In this document: positions 48,605 to 60,000 of the stretch, one piece after another | Layout of the letters: each line of letters opens with the position of its first letter | Numbering within the stretch: position 1 is the stretch's first letter | Source: Polytrichum commune | Lineage: Eukaryota > Streptophyta > Polytrichopsida > Polytrichales > Polytrichaceae | Length of the DNA stretch: 60,000 nucleotides | NCBI GenBank assembly: GCA_950295325.1 | Contig: OX485808.1 | Location: 43,918,527 to 43,978,526, forward strand | Direction of reading: 5' to 3' | Notes under the pieces: model-generated | What the model was told of the DNA's origin: nothing | The model's database searches: none | What the model saw: the letters and a program-made list of their open reading frames with translations, nothing else | Program-made: the position numbers and the translations under genes

Positions 48605-50608
48605 TTACATTCGCAATATCTTCAAACAAATCAACCCCCCCAACCCTTCAGGTATTTTCTTCAAAGATTTGCATCTATGAAATAGTAATTCTTCCAAAGC
48701 CTTGAGAGTGCATAATCCAGAAGGGAACTCCTCTAGGGCCTCGCAATCCCACATGCATAATATCTTCAAACAAGTCAACCCCCCCAACCCTTCAGGTATT
48801 TTCCTCAAAGATTTGCATCCATGGAATGATAATTCCTCCAAAGCCTTGAGAGTGCATATTCTGGAAGGGAACTCTTCTAGGGCCTCACAATCCCACATGC
48901 GCAATATCTTCAAACAAGTCAAGCCCCCCAACCCCTCAGGTATTTTCCTCAAAGATTTGCATCCATGAAATGATAATGCCTCCAAAGCCTTGAGAGTGCA
49001 TATTCCGGAAGGGAACTCCTCTAAAGCCTCGCAATCCCACATGTACAATTCTTTCAAACAAGTCAACCCCCCCAACCCTCCAAGTATTTTCCTCAAAGAT
49101 TTGCATCCATCGAATGATAATTCCTTCAAAGCCTTGAGAGTGCATATTCCAGAAGGGAACTCTTCTATGGCCTCGCAATCTGACATGCGCAATATCTTCA
49201 AACAAGTCAACCCCCCCAACCCTTCAGGTATTTTCCACAAAGATTTGCATCCAGAGAATGATAATTGCTTCAAAGCCTTGAGAGAGCATATTCCGGAAGG
49301 GAACTCCTCTAAGGCCTCGCAATCCCACATGTGCAATTTTTTCAAACAAGTCAAGCCCCCCAACCCTTCAGGTATTTTCTTCAAAGATTTGCATCCATTG
49401 AATCTTAATTCCTCTAAAGCCTTGAGAGTGCATATTCCGGAAGGAAATTCCTCAAGGGCCTCACAATCCCACATGTACAATTTCTCCAAACAAGTCAACC
49501 CCCCCAACCCTTCATGTATTTTCCTCAAAGATTTGCATCCATATATTGCTAAATCCTCCAAAATCTTGAGAGTGCATATTCCAGAAGGGAACTCTTCTAG
49601 GGCTTCGCAGTCACACATGTATAATATCTTCAAACAAGTCAACCCCCCCAACCCTTCAGGTATTGTCCTCAAAGATTTGCATCCATTGAAGGATAATTCC
49701 TCCAAAGCCTTGAGAGTGCATATTCCAGAAGGGAATCCCTCTAGGACCTTGCAATCCGACATGTCCAATGTCTTTAAACAAGTCAACCCCCCCAACCCTT
49801 CAGGTATTTTCCTCAAAGATTTGCACCCTTTGAATGTTAATTCCTCCAAAGCCTTGAGAGTGCATATTCCATAAGGGAATTCCTCTAGGACCTTGCAATC
49901 CGACATGTCCAATGTCTTTAAACAAGTCAACCCCCCCAACCCTCCAAGTATTTTCCTCAAAGATTTGCATCCATAAAATGCTAATTCCTCCAAAACCTTG
50001 AGAGTGCATATTCCGGAAGGGAACTCCCCTAGGGCCTCACAATCCCACATGTGCAATTTTTTCAAACAAGTCAACCCCCCCAACCCCTCCGGTATTTTCC
50101 TCAAAGATTTGCATCCATAGAATGATAATTCCTCCAAAACCTTGAGAGTGCATACTCCAGAAGGGAACTCTTCTAGGGCCTCACAGTCCCACATGTACAA
50201 TTTTTTCAAACAAGTCAACCCCCCCAACCCTTCAAATATTTTCTTCAAAGATTTGCATCCATGGAATGATAATCCCTCCAAAGCATTGAGAGTGCATATT
50301 CCAGAAGGGAACTCCTCCAGGGCCTCACAATCCCACATGCGCAATATCTTCAAACAAGTCAACCCCCCCAACCCTTCCGGTATTTTCTTCAAAGATTTGC
50401 ATCCAGAGAATGATAATTCCTCCAAAGCCTTGAGAGTGCATATTCCGGAAGGGAACTCCTCTAGGGCCTCACAATCCCGCATGGACAATTTTTTCAAACA
50501 AGTCAAACCCCCCAACCCTTCAGGTATTTTCCTTAAAGATTTGCATCCATAAAATGATAATTCCTCCAAAGCCTTGAGAGTGCATATTCCGGAAGGCAAC
50601 TCCTCCAA
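48128..50608 (-). repeat. Tandem LRR array, 144-bp unit, about 17 copies
   Basis: The unit encodes 48 residues, two LRRs of about 24. One is of the form LEELSFYGCKSLRKIPEGLG and the other LKKLSMRDCEALEEFPSGIC. There are 14 units before an in-frame TAA (48607-48605), and three units plus a stub remain open in the same frame after it (to 48128). DNA similarity between units is high, so the array expanded recently or is kept alike by conversion. Because the repeat has few stops on either strand, long antisense frames occur here. They are by-products. Confidence 0.95.
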
Positions 50609-53600
50609 GCTCTTACATCTTGAGATGTCCAATTTGACTAGAGATGTCAAGTGGATTATGTCTTTGGGTATTGTTTTCAAATATTTGCAGTGATAAATGT
50701 GGAGTTCTTCCAATTCTAACTTTCCAAGGCCAATTGGAAATTCCCCTCGTGGAAATATGCATTCTATAAAAGATAATTCTTTTAAATATTTAGGTGGGAA
50801 ATTTTGAAAAATAGCATGTGTGCAAATTATGGTTTTGAATAGTTCAAGTACACCCAATTGTTGAAGATGGCCTTCAACAACGTTCATGAATTCGTTGATG
50901 AAATATGTGTGTTGCTCTAAAATGTTGTTATGTAGAGTTGAAAAATGGATCCTCAACCATTTCAATGTTACAGTTTTGGTAATGATAGCTAAAAGTATGT
51001 TGATATGTTCACAATTATGAACACTCAAAAATCGTAGGTGTTTCATAGTTTTCACACTTACATTTGCTTGAAATGCGTAATTATTCCTTTCAAATGTAGT
51101 AAATGAAAGGCCCTCCACAAATTCTATGCTCTGCAAGTACAACACCACATGCAATTAATTCTCTAGTATCATTATGGCCATATATCAACAAAGTACCAAA
51201 GATCCAACAACTTTATTTACATTAAACGTCATACCTTGTGATTCCAACATTTTAGGAATGTTGTCAAAGATAAATTCCAAACTCGAGTTTGCTGAAACTC
51301 TTTTTCAACAATCATGCGGCCTATATCATGCAATTGATCATGTATTTTCAAAAAGCCAGTTTTATCAAATTTCACCAATGATTTGTCTTGAAGACTTTCC
51401 AATGTGTGTTGGGTACTCTTGATGTCATCATGAAACATTCTAAGTAGTGTTGCTTTTGTAAACCTCCAATCACTAATCAATGAGTCCTTAGAAAAGAAAC
51501 AAGTTATGTCTAAAAACATACTTTGTTCTTTCTTACCAAGTTCATCAAAGCTAATCCTCAATGTTTCCCATATTTTCCCATCTATGCTTCCATCATGTCT
51601 TGCCCTCAACAACCTTTGTAAAGTTCGCTCCCATATTCTCAACCTCTCTTCTCCATATAAATAACTACCCATCACCTCCAAACTCAAAGGAAGCCCATCA
51701 CAAGCCTTTACAATCTTCTCAACTACATGTTCCAAATATGGCAAGCATGGTTGGTTGGTCGCAAATGCATGGATAGAAAATAATTCTTTGGAGTGGTCTT
51801 TATCAAGGGTCTCCATATCTACTTTACCAACTATAGGTACATGTTGTTTCAAGGACTCCCAACTACGAGAACTAGCAATTAGTTTAATACCATGAACATC
51901 AAGACATGTGCGATCACCCAATAGTACTTCGAGTTGCCTTGCATTGCCCACATTGTCCAAAACAATAAGGATTTTTTTGGTCTCTTGCAATTTTTTCAAA
52001 AATTTGTGTCCTTCTTTCAATGTTTTGGTTTGAGATGGCTCTTCCACATCTTGAAGTTTGTATTTCACATGAATGGTACAACTTCCACATGTGAAGTCAC
52101 CTACAAAGCATGTCGCACCAAATTCGTGGGAGATGTGGTTGCTTAGAGCATTTGCCAAAGTTGACTTCCCAAGTCCTCCCATGCCAACAATCCCCAAACC
52201 ACCAAGGTGGTGAAGTTGCTTCTCCAGTTCCAATATCTTTCTATTGATACCAATCAATTTGGAGATTCGCTTTGTTCCCTTAGTGACCTGCATAAAATCC
52301 CAAATGAAAACATTAATTGATATGTAACAAACCTCACTAGAAGAATGTCAAGAAATTCCAATTTTTGGATAAGTTACAATGCACAACCTTTAGATAATTC
52401 AATGCTTACCTCATAGTCTATTTTATTTGATGTTGTGATGTTTGAATTCTCTTGAGCACTTGTTGACGAAATGGAAATTGTCTCCACGAAATTTGGTAAG
52501 TAACGTGAAAACCATTGAACAAAGGTGATAAACATTTGCCACAAAAGAACAATTGGCCATATATTGAGTCCATGGAGTTTATCTATGACCATTGTCCACC
52601 ATCGCCTTGAATATTCAATAGAATTGCTAGGAGTTGTGGACTCGTGGAAAATTTTAAGCGCTCTCACATCACTAGCAGCCTTGAGCATTGCACCGCTTTT
52701 CAATTTTCTTAACTTCTTTAAGATGTCAAGAAATGTGGGCCTATCCAAAGGTTCTGAAGACCAACATTCATGTATCAATGATTTCAAATATTTAGAGCAA
52801 GTTTTGGGTAACTCCGGTCTCTCATTTTCCAAAAACCTCACATAGTCACGTAACATCTTTCCGGTGTAAGGTCTCTTGTTTGAAAGAATCTCACAACACA
52901 TCATGCCAAAACTAAACACATATGTTTTGAATGCATCCACCTCCGAAGTTCGTTTTGTATGAGCTTCAGGTGCCATATATCCGCAAGTACCAAAACAACC
53001 TTCATTTGTAGGCACTTGTGGGAAGTTTTTCACTTCAATCTTTGAAATCCCAAAATCAAGTATCTTCACATGCACATATTCCAATGTTGAGCCACTCATT
53101 GAAGTCAATATAACATTATCAGGCTTCAAATCACGATGTGCCACTTTCATGTCATGAAGATAGCACATTCCACTTGCAATTTGTATCATAATGTCAACTG
53201 CCATGGATTCTGTGAGCGTACCTTCTGTCAAAAAACTTGATAAGCTCAATATTCCTCGTTCCATGACAATTTCAAATCTTTTACTTTCTCCTACACATGT
53301 ATCATATTCTATTGATAAGCCACAACAAAAAAACTTTATGATGTTGGGATGGTTCAATCCGCCCAAAATACTAGCCTCTTTCCAAACAATTGTTTCATGA
53401 TTGGGGTTATCAACTTTGATAACCTTTGTAGCAGTCTCAAATCCAAACCATTGGGTGGAGTATACACTCCCAAATCCCCCTATACCCAAAGGCTTAGGTA
53501 TCCTTCCATACTTGGGGGGATCATAGATATATGGAAAGATGATGCTATCTAATTCACCACCCGCAACCTTTTGCAAACCCCTTATTCGTTCCATTAAAAA

Positions 53601-54128
53601 TAGCAAAAACATGCAATGGTCTTTGCAATTGTCAACTTTGCACAAATCCACTTGCTTGGAAAGTCGTTCAAATATTGCATTTTGGTCTTGCTCAACGTCA
53701 TCAATGGATGTTGGGTAGAATGTTGTAGATTTTTTTATATCTCGGATTTCAACTTCACGATTGGGAAAAAATTGGCAAAATATTTCACACATTGTGTGGA
53801 AACAATACTCAAAGTCCAAGAGAAGTTCTCTAAAGGATTCTTTGTTATTCAATTGCATTACGACCACTCGCCACCAATCATCAACTTTGCAACATTCTTC
53901 AACCATATACCTTGCTTCCTTCATAATACCAAGCATCTCGTGCTCTACTTGGTGGAACACATCCACCCCATAAGAATCATCGATCATGCTTTGAATTGTT
54001 TCCACACCATTTTGAATATTCACCAACAAATTCTTGCATTGTCTACTATTCAAAACCTCTAGTTTCTTCTCTACCTTAAGGAAGTTTGTAACTTCCTCTA
54101 GTAAGCCTTGTATATTTGTCATTTTCAT
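48605..54128 (-). CDS. Protein kinase-NBS-LRR immune receptor (bryophyte PNL class)
   Basis: Three exons: 54128-52410, 52287-51235 and 51130-48605, with two phase-0 GT/AG introns and about 1765 residues. Residues 1-200 are helical, with no TIR domain. The kinase spans about 213-475: glycine loop GIGGFGSVY 215-223, lysine K235, glutamate E251, HRDLKPDN 331-338, DFG 358-360 and APE 386-388, so an RD kinase. The conserved helix-F aspartate looks replaced by tyrosine (Y403, in KTYVFSFG). A hydrophobic stretch (about 522-548) precedes the NBS: P-loop GMGGLGKST 608-616, kinase-2 KILIVLDNV 678-686, GLPL 771-774, FLDITCFF about 831-838 and IHD in place of MHD 888-890. The LRRs fill the rest. In the family the NBS switches with nucleotide state and the LRRs sense ligands or effectors; the kinase probably signals. 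An in-frame TAA shortens the LRR array. The start is the first ATG of the long frame. Confidence 0.92.
51131..51234 (-). other. Intron 2 of the NLR
   Basis: On the minus strand, donor AAG|GTATGA (first base 51234) and acceptor TTGCAG|AGC (last base 51131), 104 bp, phase 0. The join gives NHK-SIEFVEGLSF, which fits the usual NLR stretch (GT)-VEGLSL between NBS and LRR. Confidence 0.85.
52288..52409 (-). other. Intron 1 of the NLR
   Basis: On the minus strand, donor GAG|GTAAGC (first base 52409) and acceptor ATGCAG|GTC (last base 52288), 122 bp, phase 0. It joins the kinase exon to the NBS exon as KIDYE-VTKGTKRISKLIG. Without splicing, the kinase frame stops ten codons later. Confidence 0.88.
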
Positions 54129-55859
54129 AAAACTCTAAAAACCACTTATTCGTTCGTCTTCCATCAAATCATAATGTGCATATATTCCTAGAAAATCACA
54201 CACAAAACATCACAAATCAATACAATTATGGAATATACCAATATGCAAGACATAAATAATTATTTCCATTCATTATCGAGAATAAAACTACAAACGTCCT
54301 CAAGCTAAGCAAACTTAGAACCTCAAATGTTCATATTTGTATGAAGCTAATGAATGATATTCAACATACCAACCACAACCTCTTCAAATTGAAATCAATA
54401 CAAGATGCTTAATTGAAAGCATACTATTATAGTCCATTTTACAATGTCAATTCTCCTTTAAAGCTTTAGCCTTTTCCACCTGACAACACACATTGTTAAC
54501 CATGACATGACACAATGTTTGCTTTCCACTATGTATACAACTCGATGAAGAAAATTTCAAAGTTGAGAGTTGAACTACTCAATTGACCTTTCCTTAAAGA
54601 ACTACAACAATGAAATCAACCAACATATCCAAAGAATTACAACTATTAATGCACGATATTCCTTCCCTAACAACTTCTAATGATGAAACAAAAGCTATCT
54701 TAATTCAAGCCATAGCTAGACATTTGAGCCACGCCCACTCGACAAGATACAAATCAAACATGTCAAACTAGATACACTTAGCATGAGTGGTTGAGACAAT
54801 GTCATTGTCGTTGAAGTAGCAATTCAACTTCAACAAGCATTATGTGTAATATTGGTTTTGTCAAGGAATCCCTCTACTTGCAATAGGCACATCCATGCCT
54901 CTAAATGTTCGCCTGCTAAGAAACAATAATAATCACAATGTTTGATATCTATGTTTCATAGACACCATTATTGTGGACTATCAAGTTAGTCATCATTGGC
55001 TAGCTTTGCACAATGTCTACATATTGTTGTTCATTCTATAGTTTGTATTAGATCGACAAATCTTAAATTCTTAGTTCAAGGAGATGTTGTTGTAGGGTGG
55101 AATAATCTTCCTACTAAATGACTTCCTCTAACTTCCTGAGATTATTCCTAGCTTGAGATTTCAACTACACTAAATTGGCTAATCAATGTGACAATACTAA
55201 TCGCCTAACATTTCATGAATATATTACAATTAGTGTAATCTTGAATATCATATTGGACTCAAATTGCTACAACAACAAAAATTACTGGTAAATAAGTAAC
55301 AAGATCATTGTTGGTAATATTGAAAAAACATCTTACACCCTAGTCTTCACAATAACATTTACACTCACATGGATCCATTTGTGTAAGTGAAATTGACTTT
55401 ACCATAGTAACATGGTATCGCAAGTTAACACCTTAACCACCGTGCACAAATACGTGTTTTTAAACTATATACATCTGTTTGGACGATTGTTTTAAAATTC
55501 ACCCTATGTGATTCTCTCTTCAAATGCACTTTTAAAGTTTGGTGTAATGTTACTAATTCAAACACACATCGTGGAAGCATATACATAATACGCATGTTGA
55601 TCATCAATGTCCCATATAAGTATTATTCTTTCTCCCCCCTCACATTAGATAATTGCTATATGAAGTTTCAAACCACTAAAGGTAAAAATGTTTATACATT
55701 TCAAATTCAAAGAGAAATGAAAAAATTATGCATATAGGCTGTACATCATGCCCCTTTGTCCTTTAAGGGTTCAATACGTTGGATTTGATTCACCCATTCA
55801 AGCTTTTCAAACATCTATACTTGCAAACTCCTACTTACAATTGGTTTGAAACTCGATCT
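54129..55859. promoter_or_regulatory. Region upstream of the NLR
   Basis: AT-rich, non-coding. It should contain the promoter and 5' leader of the NLR, which reads leftward. No definite core element was identified. Confidence 0.3.
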
Positions 55860-57850
55860 TCCAACCTAATTTGATGATACAAAATATTATCTGCAAGCAA
55901 TAGCATAATTATAGGTTATTCCGCATGTAATTGACAACCATTCGATTAGAGTTTTCCAACATTGCAACACTACATGAAGATTAGAACATTACAAGATCCT
56001 TATTTCCTAACTTGTCTGAGGGCAGCATGAGTTTACGACACAGGAGGAGCTTGACTGTGAGGAGATCAAAGATATTACTATGAAGAGCCTTAGGGAATTG
56101 TAACAAGACTATGGCCAGGAACAAATGAAAACCGATAGGCTTGTTTTTGGGCCAAAAAGACTGCCTTGAGCAAGATTCTAGCAACTAAGAATGCAGATTT
56201 CCACTCACCAAGAACACTTATCCACTCCATGAATGTCTAAACAACCTAGGATAGACAAAGGTGGACAACCCACATAGATCCCAACTTTTTAAAGACACTT
56301 AAATTGCCACAATAAACTCACATATCTCAAATTAATTGAAGATGGCTTTGGAGCTCCTAATATTGTAATATGCACATAAGAGAATATCATAACAAAATGA
56401 TTTAAGTTCAACACAATTAAACAAATTGTCAAAGACAAAGAAGTGAGAAATTAACATAAAGAGCTTCTAGTGTCCACGTCCTCAAGACATGAATGTCCAA
56501 AAACGATGAGCACACATTCTTGATGATAATGCCTAACGACCACATCTAGGAATGTTGGAATGTACATTTCCAATAATTTAATGTATCCTTTTCTACCTCA
56601 CCTTCAAGGGATAAGTGACAACATGACCACATATTCATAACTTAGAAAATTGGTATCATAAACTCCTATGAGTATGAGCACCACTCTAACTTTTTAACAA
56701 AATCATAGGAGAGAACACAATGGTGTGCTTTTTGGAAATTATATGTGCCTAAACATCAAACTTTTATTGTTGGGTTCACTTTTGAACGTGCTCGCCATAT
56801 ATTATATTATTGGTTATCAATGATCTTCCTACCATATGACTTGTTCCATCTTCTTCCCTACAAATTCAACTCATGCTCAATGCAAAAACTCCCCCCCCAT
56901 CAAGGCTTGTGGATCTTTCCACTGCAATAAATGGCTAATCAATATGATCGACACCAATTTCCAAACCTCTCATAAATGTTCAAAACCAATACTATTATTG
57001 TAATATTTAATGTAATGGTAGATGAAAACCATCCGAGACAATGAATTACGGGGGATATAAGCAAGAAGATTACTATTTCAAATCATGCTTAGCATATTAA
57101 ACCCTATTATATACAGTATAGGATGTGCTCACATGGAGAGTACACATGGAGTTTTTCAAATACCTGAACTTGGTTTTCTCTCAATGACTTTGAACCTATA
57201 TCAACAAAATAAGTCACACTATTCAAAATGTTTCACTAATGAGCCTATTTCATCGAGTATCTATGAGGACGCTTTCCACACTTGTGGTTAGCACATCGAT
57301 CTTACAACCTATGAGATTGATACATAATGTTTCTACAAGCAAAAGTATTATTATAGATTGTTCCAAAGCTATCTGACAAGCATTTGTTATGGTTGTGCAC
57401 CATCACAACATGGCATGAAGTACCACCAACAAGATCCTTAGTCCAAAACTTGTCCAAGAGCAACAATTAGAGCACAAGAGTAGGTTGCCTATGGGACAAT
57501 GAAAGTACTATGATGAGTGGCCCCAAGGGATTGCATAAATACTACACCGAGGAACAAAAGCAAGTTGAGAGGTTCAACTTTGGACCAAGAAGATGAACTT
57601 GGGCAAGATTCTAGCGACTGGGTGCTCAATATGCAAATTCTCATTAGTAAAGTGCACACATTTCTAAACAACTACCAACACCAAACATACAACCTACATA
57701 AATTCCAATTTTTTTATGACGCCGACAAAGTGCTCCAACAAACTCATAGATCTCAAAATATCTAAAGATGGCATTGGAGCTCCCAATGTTGCAATATGCA
57801 CAAAGAGAATATTGAACCAATTTTTTTTAACTTAAATACAATTCAAAACA
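55860..57850 (+). repeat. Old direct duplication, about 1.44-kb period
   Basis: About 55863-56450 and 57307-57850 match in order: GATGATACAAAATATTAT or GATTGATACATAATGTTTCT, ACAAGATCCTTA, GGAACAAA, GAGCAAGATTCTAGC or GGGCAAGATTCTAGCGACT, then AAGATGGCTTTGGAGCTCC or AAGATGGCATTGGAGCTCC. Fainter similarity links 55110 to 56825. Both copies are non-coding as they stand. Confidence 0.6.
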
Positions 57851-58950
57851 CTAAAAGCATAATAATAAATAAATAAAATCAGTTCCAGAACATGTACATC
57901 AATGGTATGTTCAACAACTACCTATCAAAGGCCCTTGCTCTTGAGTTATTTCCCTTAGTTATGTCCTACCTTTTTGTACGAGGACAACTGAACACTAACA
58001 AAAATTCAACTTCCTCATCTTTTTGCATGCCAAATCCTCACGGAGTCAATATAACTATACCTTCCACAAAGGCAACCCTTCACAACAACAAAATTAACAC
58101 AAGGAAGATCTGCACACCCTCATCTAGATGAACCAAACGAGTAGACGATTGAACTAAAATGGTTACATATGTCTTCAAATGATTTGGAACTAACAAACTG
58201 GTCATAAGTTTGAAGGTCTAAGAATGCTCACCTTGTAGTGTGGCACCATCTCCTTCAGCACCACCTAGAAGAGGATAACTACTTGCCACAACTTTGATTC
58301 TTTCACAAAGAATCGTACAACCCTCAAATTGTACAATTATGATGTCTTAATATGTATGCCTAGAAGACACGATTAGATGCAACAAAAAAAATTAGTCTCA
58401 ACATTTAGCTAGCACATATTAAATGCCTCCACTATTAATACTCATACAAAGATGAACAATCAACTGTGAATGTACCTTGATATCTATACCTCTATGAAAA
58501 AGGTCCTACGAATAGTCTCTCACCTAATCAAAAGAAGTACCCTTTTGTTGAACACAAGAAAGCATTGAGTTGCTTTAAAGTTGGAACACCCATGTTCAAA
58601 CATTCATTGTTGGCTTCCTCAACAACTAATGATCCTAGCTCTTGAAAATACACATCGGCGGTCACAACTTCAATATTCCTGACATGGATCTATGAAGCCC
58701 ACATCGGGGAGATATTTGAAATGAATTCACGCATCTTCAATCATCGCAGTCAATCATTTTGTAAGAAGGGAAATACAAATTTTCCATCAACGTGCTACTC
58801 TATCTATTACCTCCTGAACCAGGTCATCATCATTACTGGTTTTTAAAATTATAGCACTGTGATGATTTTGAGATATAAATTTTCTACAAGAATTCTTCTC
58901 CGGGCTTGAAGTCTGTCTCGCTCAGATGTGTGGAAGCAGACTTAAAAGTA
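57851..58950. other. Gene-free stretch
   Basis: No supported feature. One short frame at 57892-58131 has no motif. Confidence 0.4.
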
Positions 58951-60000
58951 TACTATCTGAGTGTTCAAACTAGGGAACAATTTCCAATCATCTGCACGAG
59001 AGAGTACAAAAAGTAAGGGAGCCCGTTTCCTCACTCCCCTAACAACTTCTCTAAGACTAGATCGTGAAATGGTCTGAACCCCCTCGGACACTTTTGTACC
59101 GCCAGAATAGAGAGAAAGTGGAGTATCACATATTCGAAGGGTAGAGTACAGACTATTCTTAGAGACTGAGAAACAATTTGCAGGTGATCAAACCCCCCTA
59201 AGTCATGTCATACAAGGATCTTGGCACATTCACTTCCACTCGGAGAACCCTAAAACTCCCTCATATTGGTTTATAAACCTTGACATGCCAACTCCAATAG
59301 AAACATACGCACATCATCAGCAAGTAGCTTCTAAGAAATTACCTTCCCCCACCCGATGCTTCACAAAAATTACCCTCCTCATGCTCAAAGAAATTCAGTG
59401 TTTGTAACAATAGGGGTAACCACAACCACTTGAGACATATAACTGCAGGACATCATCAACTCGCGCAAAGCAAAACAACCTACACATCCACCCCTTCCAA
59501 GAAGCCACCGCAGTCAAGAACACCTTGGCGCTCCTCTCTGACCTGGCCAACACAATGCGCTTTCCTTTTCGCACTCACCTCCATGTCCAACTCAAAAGGT
59601 TGATCACCGCACCACAACCAAATCAAACCAAACCAGAGCAAACGATTTTCCACCTTACAAACAGCTCAAAGCTCGAAGCTCAAACCGCTCCCACTTGTTG
59701 ACAAGTGCGACCCAGCAACAACACGGACCGAAGAAATGTTGCCACTTCCTTCCGTCTCTCCGACAAAAAAATAAGCCCTCGAAGAAGACAATCGACTGAA
59801 CCTATCGTGGCTTGAGTTAAAACCAAACCGCACCGAAACGCAGTGGAAAAGAGCGGGACAGAGAGAAACAAAAGATTTTTCTGTTTTTCCCTTTTCTCGC
59901 TGCCGAGGCGACAACCACGAGTTCGGCCACAACCATCTGACAGAAATTTTGCAACCTTAAGTTAACGACTGGGCAAGGGTTCCATCACCAACCTTGTTGT
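58951..60000. other. GC-richer end, possible leader of a neighbouring gene
   Basis: Base composition becomes less AT-rich, as it does ahead of the gene at 30.8 kb. Short minus-strand frames at 59666-59932 have no domain. This may be the 5' leader or promoter of a gene beyond the window. Direction not determined. Confidence 0.25.

Noticed and set aside
48990-49874. Open frame of 294 codons on the plus strand, and similar ones at 48123-48392, 48702-48968 and 50142-50552
   Set aside because: They are antisense to the LRR array. The 144-bp unit lacks stops in that frame, so repetition makes the frame long. The product is a low-information repeat with no known domain.
48128-50608. CRISPR-like regular array
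   Set aside because: The 144-bp periodicity encodes LRRs in frame with the NLR, there are no unique spacers, and the genome is a plant nuclear one.
51235-51300. Possible frameshift near the end of the NBS exon (an alternative frame reads FIFDNIPKMLESQ)
   Set aside because: The annotated frame joins in phase to the LRR exon as NHK-SIEFVEGLSF, as expected for NLRs. The alternative frame does not continue after splicing.
59666-59932. Minus-strand frame of 88 codons as a gene
   Set aside because: Low-complexity Ser-rich product with no domain and no splice partner visible. More likely leader sequence.

Overview
This window looks like nuclear DNA of a land plant, most likely a moss. The main evidence is a gene on the minus strand at 54128-48605 that joins a protein kinase, an NBS ATPase and leucine-rich repeats. 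That protein-kinase-NBS-LRR layout is known to me only from bryophytes. Spliceosomal introns, a nuclear-type tRNA-Lys, a plant-specific EWTY-tailed protein and many decayed DNA transposons agree with this. I cannot name the species.

Layout. 1-2.7 kb: a broken, relatively GC-rich LRR receptor-like pseudogene on the plus strand, preceded by a MITE. 2.7-28 kb: no gene I can support. This stretch holds an AT-rich graveyard of repeats: a 1.14 kb Mutator-type hairpin element with a 9-bp target duplication (7376-8515), two more copies of the MITE family (a fourth lies at 47.1 kb), three further dispersed families (called R1, R2 and R3 here), several short tandem arrays and possible small inverted-repeat elements. 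28.3-33.2 kb: a less AT-rich leader with degenerate tandem repeats, then a four-exon gene (30816-33214) for a conserved plant protein of unknown function. 33.77 kb: tRNA-Lys(UUU). 35-43 kb: a hairpin, a 60-bp tandem repeat, a pogo-type transposase pseudogene (about 37.0-38.0 kb) and a very AT-rich decayed transposon-like stretch (39.7-42.7 kb). 43-47.3 kb: G-poor non-coding DNA, a lone LRR fragment related to the NLR, and a MITE. 48.1-54.1 kb: the kinase-NBS-LRR gene. 54.1-60 kb: non-coding DNA with an old duplication, becoming GC-richer near the end, where another gene's leader may begin.

Function. The NLR is the only gene with a clear pathway: intracellular immune sensing and signalling. 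It would be translated as about 1765 residues from three exons joined by two phase-0 introns. Its LRR array is a tandem expansion of a 144-bp (48-residue) unit. An in-frame TAA cuts the array after 14 units, while about three more units remain open downstream. The other intact genes, the EWTY-tailed protein and the tRNA, show no functional link to it. All coordinates come from reading the sequence and the splice consensus by eye. No database search was run.
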